Source: Lycium barbarum | Taxonomy: Eukaryota; Streptophyta; Magnoliopsida; Solanales; Solanaceae | Reading direction: 5' to 3' | Assembly: GCF_019175385.1 (NCBI RefSeq) | Contig: NC_083337.1 | Coordinates: forward strand, 19,329,885 to 19,393,884 | DNA length: 64,000 nt | In this document: in pieces, positions 55,225 through 64,000 of the stretch | How positions within the stretch are numbered: the first letter of the stretch is position 1 | How the letters are laid out: every line of letters begins with the position of its first letter | Position numbers and translations under genes: made by a program | Notes under the pieces: model-generated | What the model was told of the DNA's origin: nothing | Databases searched by the model: none | What the model saw: only the letters and a program-made list of their open reading frames with translations

Positions 55225-56646
55225 TGTTGACACCTAATTTTTAACCTCCTATAATTTATTTTAAATACTCAGAGTCCCTGGATGACAAAAAAAAAAAAAA
55301 AGTTGTGCATCTCAGAGGGTTTAAATAATTTTTATAAAAATTATTTGGGATAATGTTTCACCCCTTTAAATTGATGAAGAGATATTCAGGACATTATGAA
55401 TTGTGTGAAAATTAATTAATGTTTTATGGAATTTATGGAGTATTTTATTGGAATTAACCTAACGCAAAATAATTTTTTGAATATTTTATTTACTTAAATG
55501 TTGAGTTAAGGAAAAGTCAAATTAATAATAATTTATTCTATTTACTGTCCAAGGTAAATTGAGTAATTAAAATAGTTGACCATTTTACCCCTTAAAATTT
55601 GATTCTGTGTGTTTGCATAGTTGTCTAATTAATAAATTGTCTTGATAATTAATTTGATTAATTATTGGGGCCATATCTGCAAAATGGTTTTAATAAGTCG
55701 TGTTTTAAATTAATTGAGTTAGGGTTAATAATTGGCATTTTTCAGTTTGGGCCATTTATCCTTGACCCTCCATACATATATACACACTATGTATATGCAA
55801 ATATAAATTGTGTATATATATGTATATATGACAAGGAGGCCCATGCATTTTTTTTTTTTTAAAAAGAGGGACCAGGAACAGTCCATAATAGAGCAAACTC
55901 AGTCCATCAAGCATTTTAAAGAGGGGAATACGTGTATCCCCCTCCCTCATTTTATTTTCAGAACCTAGGGGTCTCGTTTGCAAAAGAGAGAAAAGGCAGG
56001 CGGCTAGGGCAAAACCCTAGCGCCGCCTCTACCACTGCCCCCATCCCTGCCTTGCCTCGTCGTGTCCCATCATATTTTGGAGCGTATAATGTGAGGAAAT
56101 CTGATGAGAGGACGAAGCATTAATGGCTTCATCCTTTTCTCCATGAAATCCGGCCAAACACCCCATTGAGATACAAACTTGCCATTTTTCTTTTATTTTC
56201 CGTTGATTACAGTGTTATAAAGTGAAAGGAACCATTGATCTTGTTTTTCTTTAAATCTGGAACGTGTATGTTGGTTTCAAGTGAAGACTTGTGGAAAATC
56301 CACAAGTCCTACATCGTTGTTGTAAGTTTTTAGATAAGTTCTGGGGTTCTATTTATAGAACCCCATCGTTCACTGAAAAAAACAAGTTGGAACATCTGAA
56401 AAAATCCTGAAATTTTAGTTTTTTTTTCTCATGATTTGAGTTTCATCATGTTTATTATGCTTTAACTAAAAAGTTCGAGCCTTTCCTAGTTCTAAAATTT
56501 TATTTCTTTTCTGTTGCCTGGTATTTGGTGGCCGAGTTTGATTTTGGAAGCATGAGAAGGCATCCAAGTCCATTATAGTCACGGTTGCACTTAAAAAGGT
56601 AACCATTTATTATTTTATTGCTTTCATTTAAGTTTCTGTCTATATT
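55225..56646 (+). repeat. 3' LTR of the Ogre-like element, truncated
   Basis: It starts TGTTGACACCTAATTTTTAA after the polypurine tract. It is collinear with 32823-34238 up to GTTTCTGTCTATATT, including the 33-kb LTR's promoter region, the TATA palindrome and the donor-like AAAAAG|GTAACC (56598/56599). It is then replaced by unrelated sequence, so the remaining 5.7 kb of the LTR are missing from this place. Confidence 0.85.
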
Positions 56647-59149
56647 TGTTACACCTCGGAAAAATTTTCCGTTGGTACGTAAGTGAACGAACTAGTGATA
56701 AGTATGAGTGCATGATGTCCATGAGCAAGAAACGACGTTTGATTACCTTAGGCAAGATTTCAAAGGTATCCGATGTGAGATGAGAAAAAGGTCATTAGAC
56801 GAGATGGTTCATTAGACAGGACTTGATTCAAACAAACAAAAAGGTCAAGTAACTAGACACTACAAGTGAGTCAGGTACAAATGGGATCACCTAAACATGG
56901 TTTCAGTTTAAGATTCACTTTAGTCTACTAGGTGGTCATGTTAAGCAAAAAGGACTAAGTAGGCTATAAGCAATATCAGTGTAAGGGAGTACTAGACACA
57001 AATGGCAAGTGAGATGGACACTGCAATCAAGTAGCAAACAGGACACAGGGTAGGAATAGGATAAAATCACCAACAACACTAATCCTTTCCCCAGATCCAT
57101 TACTCTATTTTTTAAGTCAAGAACACAAGTCCTTCTCCTATAGTCATGAAAATCAAATGACCAGAATAAGAAATCAATGCTCATTTTAGAAGCTTTTAGC
57201 ATTAATAGGCTCCATTTAGTTTCTAATTTCCAGTAGGAAAACAATCAAAACTACAGATTACAATGTAACTCATGGTCACAGTTTAGCATTCTAGGGTCAA
57301 AACATGTTCATTTTTACAACTTTTAATCCTTAAAGGCCATACTTGGCTAATAACAATCTCAATTTTCAAAAGACAAGTTCTGAGAAGTGTCAAACTATAA
57401 ATTGGAGCAAATAGTAACATTCAGAGGCAATTTCCATCTCAAATGGATCACAATGGTCCCCAAACAACATCTAAATGAACACATTTTTGGTCTAAATAGC
57501 GGATTTCAAGGTAAGTTTTCCATTTTTAGTCACATAATCAGATAATTTTCTACAAACATTATACCAAGTTACAGAAAACTTAAGGTGGAGGACTTAGAGG
57601 GTGTATGATCTCTACTCTAAGTCATTAAGATGTACTAGGAGAAAAACACATAGCAGATTGTACAAGGATAGCTTAAACAAGTTCATATTTTTATTTATTT
57701 TTAAGCAAAAGAGAGACGGGATTGCAATTCAGTGAGGTTTTGCACCTTTAAAGCCATTTTCTTGTTCTAATTATGCAAATCTTAGATGAAGCAAGCATAA
57801 ATTCCCCATAGACTGATGAAAACTTATTTTTTAGTAGACACAGACTTTAACTTTAACCAACTTCTCATAACAATTCCAAGGTTTCAAAATTTCTATAAGA
57901 CAGACACTAAGTTCCATTTTTATTCCCATTAAACTACTTAAACAAGATAGCAAGTCAATCAAAACCATTCAGTTTTCACTTTCAAAATAGTATAGACACT
58001 TAGGCAGTTTTTCAAAGCTTCAAATTAACAAACTAGATTCTAGTGATGGCTTAAGATCATTTTCACAAAAAAAAAAAAATTGTAAGTATACCAATCACAA
58101 ATCAAGATATTAAGCACTTGGCACTAGTGTATATCATTTTTAGCATTTTGACAATAGAGAAAGTAACAGACCATAAACATCAAACCAAAAGCAATTTCAA
58201 GATATTTAGATTTTAAGAAAAAACTTCATTCAAGTTTTAACGAACAGCGTCATAATTCATTTTGAAGGAAAAACTTACTAACTTAAGATAGTTTTCAACA
58301 TATCAAATAAGCAAACTACTCCAAATGAACTTAAGTAACTAATAGTGATCATTTTCAACTAATTCCACAACCAGGTATAGTCCAGTGACCAAATAAACCA
58401 AAGTAAGTCATTTTCAGACTTTGAGGAGTAATTTTCTAACAATTATATGTTACAGTCTAAAACAAATCCACATATTTTCACAAAAAAAAAAAAAAAGAAA
58501 GGAAACTGAGAAGTATAAGATTATAGACTAGATATAGATTATCACCAACTAAGACTGCTTATCATACTCATCTAACTTGCTACCTTTAAACTAAAACTTA
58601 AGATCCATAAACCCCCATTTTAACTATCTCTTCTCATTTTATTAGCAAGGAATTGTATCTACTTGACAAGACATTATTTAAACTTAACTTATTTTAAAAA
58701 CTTGAATAACAAAAAAAGAATAGAGTAACAACATAAAGAAACATACTAATTATTTTGGGCATTCTAAATATTGAACAAGCTTAAAACAATAAATAATCAA
58801 AATTGAAAATAAAACATAGATTGAAAAAAAGGATTTACCTTTTATTGGAGGCAACCTAAAGACCAAAATAGGATTGAATCTTCAAACCACTAAACCCTTT
58901 TGATCCTCAAAAATCACCTTTCTTTATATTTTCTTCTTCTATATCTATATATATGTATTGAGTAGATAGTTATAGTATTTCTTATAAAACTATTCTGTAT
59001 ATGTATTTTTCTTGTATATCTCTTATATATTTTAAACTATGCTTTTAAAATTTTGAAAAAAGGTCCTTCTTCCAATTCTTAAACTTGCTATTTATAGACT
59101 TTTCCAAATTAGGAAATCCTAGGATAATATGGACACCTCATCCTAAGTT

Positions 59150-59181
<32 letters not shown>

Positions 59182-60249
59182 AAAATTATACCATATAATA
59201 GATAATTCGAAATTCTCCTTATAGGACAACAAAATCCAACCAATTTGTACCCTAAAAATCTATCCAATAATCAAATAACAATCTAAAAAAATCAACATAT
59301 TACAAAATAGCCTATATTCCAATAGTATAGTTGTACTAATTAGTACAATGGGATAAAATCCCCAATTTATGTACCTCAAATTAGGGAATTGCTAGGAAAT
59401 TTCCCATGGGTTTTGATTTTGTGGTGCTAAGGTACACAAGATGGCTAAGGGCTCGTGGCCCTGCCCATGGCAACCTTAACCCAATCTAAACCCGAGTAAC
59501 ATCCTAGTTTAAGGGTTAATTTAGATAGCAAAATGAATATTCGAAGGGAAGTGAACCTGAAAACCATGAAAGCACATGGTTAAGATAAAAAAATCCTCAA
59601 ACAATTAGCGAAAATTAGCCCAAAATCGTCATGAATTGAAGGCGTAAGTAAAACCCTAGCAAGTCGCCTCTATCTCCTGAAAATGGGAGGAAGGGTGACG
59701 GGTTGAGGGAAATGAAGTGGGGGCTGAGAAGTTTATTTTACAAACTTCTCATCGTACCCTTTTAAAAAAAAAAAACCTTTTGCCCACTTAACTTTTAAAA
59801 CTTAACAAACAGCGCCCCCCCCCCCCCCCATCCTATTTTAATAATTATAAACTATATATTATAACACTTATATCATTAGGTAAAAGGATTATTTAGGAAA
59901 ATTAAAATCTAAAACTTGCAAAATTAAAATATTAGATTTAAGACAAGACCAATATTGATATAGTTCCGGGTAATATTTACAATGTGAAAAAGCAACTAAA
60001 ATGAGTCGTAATTAACACATTGTTTAATTTAACAATTTTTTCAGACTAGACGGAGCGGGATGAAAGTAAATAACTCGCATTTCTTATGTTTGTCAATTTT
60101 TAGGAAATAATAATTAAATGTCATTTTTGCAATTTCTCGGGATTTTTGCAATTTTAAAATCGAAAGGAAGTATCCTTACTCCGTCTTTGACTCAGGACAT
60201 TTGAAAAGTTAAATTACGCGTTTTATGAGGTGAAAATTAGGTGTCAACA
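56647..60249 (-). mobile_element. Long LTR of a related element, minus orientation
   Basis: Read on the minus strand from 60249, it starts TGTTGACACCTAATTTTCAC. It has a TATA box (CTATAAATAGC, about 59098-59088), then CTTTAGGTTGCCTCC and ATAAAAG|GTAAATCC (donor-like at 58838), followed by T/G-rich non-coding sequence. The segment CTTTAGGTTGCC(C/T)C matches the LTR at 27.6-32.2 kb, so these two are the same family. It meets the truncated 3' LTR of the big element at 56646/56647, where TGTTACACCTCGG is read on the plus strand. No matching duplication lies at the two ends. Poly-C and poly-A tracts (59151-59177, 59815-59829) are present. Confidence 0.5.
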
Positions 60250-60840
60250 GTAACATGCTTTCTCCAACAATCACTAACTCTACATATGCTTCGCTAACCG
60301 AAGTCTAACCAGAAGGTAAGCCATAACCTACCTGGTTGCCGAGCTGGAGCCACGAACAATAAAACCTTTGCCTTACCTTTTCGGAGAGCCTCCAAGTACT
60401 CAAACTCTATCCATTATCGAATTCTTAGTTAGAAATGAGAAGCAACGATACCCATATTGGTATACTATCGTTCGAATAAAAAATAACCGAGAAAAGGGGA
60501 AAAATGGGCCCACAAGGTTAAAACGGGTATTTCAAAGGTGGAATTGGTAACCCAACGTTCTAGAAGTTCAATTCTACTCCTCACTTTCTAAATTAACTCA
60601 AGAATACGCTAATTTAATCATTCAAGTCATAACCCCCAATTTGGGTATAAACCCTAACTTTTAATCTTTCAATTCATCCACTATAATGGAAGATTTAAGT
60701 CTATTGGTCACTAATTCATCAAATTCCATGCTTAGATTAGTCAAATCTATCAACAAATATTATGTTGAAAGACTAAATATCAAATAATAATCTCAAAGCC
60801 TCTAAGAGGTACCTACCTTAGGTTAAAAGCTGTCTTCTCT
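60250..60840 (-). mobile_element. Probable Gypsy LTR fragment
   Basis: The style (AGGTAAGCCATAACCTACCT, long AT-rich stretches, GTACCTACCTTAGGTTAAAA near 60810-60830) resembles the part of the minus-oriented solo LTR around 16870-16930 (GAAACTTACCTTAGATAGCG). There are no defined ends and no gene; the assignment is weak. Confidence 0.3.
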
Positions 60841-61029
60841 CTCCATGCAAAACCCTAAAAAAGAGTAGACCCTACTGTCTTGATGGCGGGCCGGTGGCCA
60901 ACCACCACCGTTGGTTGGTCATGATATTGCTTCTTCATCTTAATTTTCTCCATTAAATCCCTCATCCATTAACACAAATCCTTCTACAGTAGAGAATAAA
61001 AGTAAAACCCTAGACAAAACCCTAACGTA

Positions 61030-62690
61030 TGCCAATTTTGTTAACATGCAGCTGTTGGATTTAATCATGCACACGACCAAAGCTGATGTTCAAACCACAG
61101 AGATAAAGCCTGTAGTGACAAAAGATGGAAATAAAGTGGTTACTTGGACGAAGGATGAAGTTTTACGTATGAATTCTATTGAATAGCTTGATTATACAGT
61201 TGTTTGAAAGTTCTCTCACGGCTAGCCGGAACTTGAAGAATTGAGAGTTCAAATTCCTAAACAATATGGAATTAAAGGTGATTGCAAGATTGGTTTGTTT
61301 AGGCATCGTCATATTTTGATGTGATTGGAGAGACTTGAAGACTTTATCATTATGACATCTAACGATGTTCATAACATTTTTTCAAAGGATGGATATTATT
61401 ATCCAATAAGGCCTCTGATTTATGATCCAACTTTTAAGGTGGAAGAAGAAACTATGAAAGCTATGGCATGGATTTCATTCCCACATCTGTTACCTACTTT
61501 CTTTGTTAGAGAGTCCTAGTTTTCATTGGTATCTACTGTAGGTAAACCTCTACAATTGGACATGGCTACGATTAATAAAACACGACCTAGTTGTGCTAGG
61601 GTTAAGGTTCTAGTTGATTTAATTAAGGAATTCCTTGATTATGTAACTATGGAGATTATGGACAAGGAGAATAAGAATATTAGGGACGTGGATGTTAAGA
61701 TTCAATATGATGTTTTACCGAAATTCTGCAAAAAGTGTAAATTACAAGGTCATAATGACGAGGGGTGTAGAATACTGCATCCTGAATTAAGGAGTACTCA
61801 CATTGATGAGAAGGAAAAATTAGAAGAACAACTAAATTGAGAGGTGATCGGAAAAATTTGAATTGAGAGGTGATCCTGAAGACTGATGGGAGTGCATGGA
61901 ATAAGGTTAGACATGATAAATATTTAACACGGGCAAAGGTGTTTGGGAATGCTCTTAAATTTAATCCAGTCAATGATATAAAGTGGTAACAAAGGAGAAA
62001 AGTCCATTGAAGTCCAATGATGCTGATAAGGAAGGATTGGAATCAGTAATTGCTATACAAAAAAAAATTTCTGTTCTAATCAATGAAGAAGAGATGATAG
62101 AAGGAGAAACTGTAGAAAATGTTGTAAAAATGATGATATGATGGAGAAAGTGGAGGGGGAGGGTATGGAAGATAACACAGTTGATGTTCAGGACTATGGT
62201 GGTCAAGTTACAGTGAATGCTTATGATGCTGACAAGGTGAAGTCTCATGAAGAAGATAGAGTTATGATGGAGGAGTTGGTTAATACTGATTCATCCGAAG
62301 GTGGAAAAGTTTCATCCCCTTCTAAATAGGGTGATAGAATGGAAGATGAATTAAAGGATGATGAAGTTGAAGAAAGGGAACTGTCTGAGGAGGTTATCCA
62401 GAAGGAGAGTGATTTAGTGGATCAAGATGCTAATATAGTGGTATCTCCTAAACAGAATCTAGATGCAGATCAGTGACAAGAGAAGGTAAATGTTGGTACA
62501 TCAGTACAATAGTATCCTTCAAAATCTACAGATGGTAAGCTGGTGGAGTCTACAGAAGGGGTTAAATCTAGTCAAAGTGGCGGGACGGTGGAAGTTGAAG
62601 CAGGAGTCAATGAGGAGGATCAAGGCAGTGTTGAAAAGTGAAATAAAAAATCAGCTGGTGTTCTCTAAAATTATTTACTAATAAGGGTCA
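61030..62690 (+). pseudogene. L1 LINE ORF1 (DUF4283 plus CCHC zinc knuckle), broken
   Basis: Readable order: TTEIKPVVTKDGNKVVTWTK and DEVLRMNSIE (stop), PELEELRVQIPKQYGIKGDC, KIGLFRHRHIL, FKVEEETMKAMAWISFPHLL (DUF4283-like), [20 protein letters not shown], then [20 protein letters not shown] with a CX2CX4HX4C knuckle (about 61710-61765). An acidic/lysine-rich tail runs to about 62690 in several frames. ORF1 proteins bind element RNA. Stops occur at about 61184, 61321 and 61517. Confidence 0.75.
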
Positions 62691-62777
62691 GAAGAAGAGT
62701 ATCGAGACTGTACCAGCAGAAAATCAATGGCCTACTAGGGTGATACCAAAGAGATCTGCAACTACAACCTACTTTAA

Positions 62778-64000
62778 ATGATGATAAAGTCATTGATTTG
62801 GAATATCCGATCAGTGAGGACTCAAAATGCTTTTCAAAGAGTTCAAATGCTTCATAGACATCACAAGTTTTTCCTTGTGGCTCTTATGGAACCATTCCAG
62901 CATATTAGGCACTTGCAGTATTATAGGAGAAGAATGAGAATGAATCAGGCTGGAACTAATTCTAATGGAAAGATCTGGTTTTTTGTAGCAGATAGTATAG
63001 ATGTGGAAGTTCTTTCAGATAGTAAGCAGCAGATTTCTCTAAAATTGGTCTTTCATGATACTTGTAAAAGTTGATTACTACTTTAGTTTATGCCAAATGT
63101 AATGAGGTGGAGAGACTACAACTATGGGATAACATTTATAGTTTGGCAAATGGTATGTCACTTCCTTGGATGATACGGGGAGACTTCAATGTGGTGTTGA
63201 ATGATGAAGAGAAAATAGGAGGGATACCTGTTCTTGCTCAAGATATTGAAGATTTTGCTTTTTGTATCGACTCTTGTGAATTGGAGGAAATTCAGTTCAA
63301 GGGCAGCCCTTTCACTTGGTGGAATGGTAGAGCCTCTAATGACTGTATCTTTAAAAGATTAGATAGGATGCTGGTGAATTTATAGTTACAAAATTGGTTT
63401 AGTCATATGGAGGTGGGACAGTTGGATAGAAGTGGATTAGACCATGCTCCTGTCTTGTCTACTTATGGGGAAGATACTCAGAATCAATACAGACCTTTCA
63501 AATTTCTCAGGTTTTGGGTGGAACATGAATCTTTCTTTGACACAGTTGAGCAGAATTTTCCTACTTAGATGCATGAAGATCCTTTTATCAGTTTCAAGCT
63601 AAAGTTGAAGCATATGAAAGGGCTGTTATCTCAATAGAGTAGATCTACTTATGGTGATATCTTCAAGCAACTGATCAATAGAGTGGAAATAGTTAGAATT
63701 AAGGAAAAATTGTTTGAAGAATGTCCTAGTAGTGGGAATAGAAGCGTGCTTCAACAATCCCAAGCTGAACTCAAAAAGTACTTACACTATGAGGAGGAAT
63801 ATTGGAGACAAAAGTCTTGTATTGACTGGTTTGTGGAGGGTGATAGAAACACAAGATTGTTTCGTAATCTGGTGAAAGGTAGGAGGAAAAGGTTACAAAT
63901 TCAGAAGATTCAAGATCTTGATGGTAACTGGTTAGAAAATGAAGAGGAAATGGCAAATGAAGCAGTAAAGTTCTATCATAAGCAGTTTACTTAGGAGGAT
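62778..64000 (+). pseudogene. L1 LINE ORF2, endonuclease part, incomplete at window end
   Basis: It starts MMIKSLIWNIRSVRTQNAFQ (the W-N-I-R motif of L1 APE-type endonucleases). Then come FLVALMEPFQHI, a stop, LPWMIRGDFNVVLNDEEKIG (GDFN catalytic motif), FKGSPFTWWNGR, IFKRLDRMLVNL, and DRSGLDHAPVLSTYG, where S-D-H is usual and L-D-H is present. The linker to RT follows (SCIDWFVEGDRNTRLFRNLV, RRKRLQIQKIQDLDGNWLEN). Stops occur at about 63072, 63383, 63569 and 63638. The endonuclease would nick target DNA for priming. Confidence 0.85.

Larger units (their letters stand above)
32823..56646 (+). mobile_element. Ogre/Tat-like giant Ty3/Gypsy retrotransposon, defective, ~23.8 kb
   Basis: The order is: 5' LTR (32823-39966), PBS (39969), ORF1 remnant, gag-like module, gag, protease, RT, RNase H, an extra archaeal-type RNase H, integrase, repeat-rich untranslated tail, polypurine tract (GAAGGGGCAG) and a truncated 3' LTR from 55225. 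RT before integrase makes it Ty3/Gypsy. An ORF upstream of gag, the second RNase H, very long LTRs and a size over 20 kb are hallmarks of the Ogre branch of the Tat lineage. Both LTRs start TGTTGACACCTAATTTTT and match over about 1.42 kb. A solo LTR (44337-45971) and a Tourist MITE (38346-38600) inserted later. All coding parts have stops or frameshifts. Confidence 0.85.
60841..64000 (+). mobile_element. L1-type LINE, plus strand, cut by window end
   Basis: An ORF1 with a DUF4283-like region and CCHC knuckle is followed by an ORF2 starting with an endonuclease domain. This is the layout of plant L1 LINEs. The 5' limit is estimated from the start of leader-like sequence. The reverse transcriptase would lie beyond 64000. 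The many stops show a dead copy. Confidence 0.75.

Noticed and set aside
56936..57244. 102-codon minus-strand ORF inside the long LTR
   Set aside because: No recognised domain; T-rich LTR sequence readily gives hydrophobic ORFs.

Overview
This window is plant nuclear DNA: AT-rich, with one recognisable host-gene exon and the rest mostly transposable elements. Several repeats have a Solanaceae character as I know them: SolS-type tRNA-derived SINEs, the 'GAGCCTGTTTGGAT' Tourist-like MITE, RTE LINE tails ending in TTG units, and an Ogre/Tat-like giant Ty3/Gypsy element. A Solanaceae (or at least asterid eudicot) genome is the best guess. Species is not determinable from the sequence alone.

0-5.3 kb: the only clear host gene is on the minus strand. 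It is the first coding exon (2888-2707) of a MIKC-type MADS-box gene of the SOC1/TM3 clade, with a short 5' leader intron. The gene runs towards coordinate 1 and its remaining exons are not visible, so 1-2706 is read as intron 1. Two Stowaway MITEs and a hAT-like MITE remnant lie in that intron, a SINE lies in the promoter, and further MITEs lie upstream.

5.3-21.2 kb: a MITE/LINE/solo-LTR graveyard with nested insertions that can be ordered in time. An RTE-clade LINE went into a TRIM-like LTR, and a hAT-like MITE then went into the LINE. A MULE-type MITE went into a Stowaway-like MITE. A repeat-armed inverted-repeat element was hit by a hAT-like MITE and by a 2.18-kb solo LTR. Most have exact target-site duplications (TSDs) visible in the sequence.

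21.3-26.1 kb: a Ty1/Copia element with two 758-bp LTRs and TSD TAATC. Its leader carries a second, unrelated short LTR plus a second primer-binding site. Gag-pol is broken, and the polymerase is deleted from the middle of reverse transcriptase onward.

26.7-60.2 kb: an inverted-repeat element with tandem-repeat arms, then remnants of very long Tat/Ogre-type LTRs (about 27.6-32.2 kb), then a degenerate Ogre-like element from 32823 to 56646. The order of that element is 7.1-kb 5' LTR, PBS, ORF1, a gag-like module, gag (split by a 1.6-kb solo LTR), protease, RT, second (archaeal-type) RNase H, integrase, tandem-repeat tail, and a truncated 3' LTR. Its 3' LTR is cut by a minus-strand LTR of the same general type (60249 to 56647).

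60.2-64 kb: LTR debris, then an L1-type LINE on the plus strand (ORF1 with a CCHC knuckle, ORF2 endonuclease) that runs off the window. No rRNA gene, convincing tRNA gene or CRISPR array was seen. All transposon coding regions are decayed by stops, frameshifts or catalytic substitutions. Boundaries given to the base rest on TIR/LTR/TSD matches read by eye.
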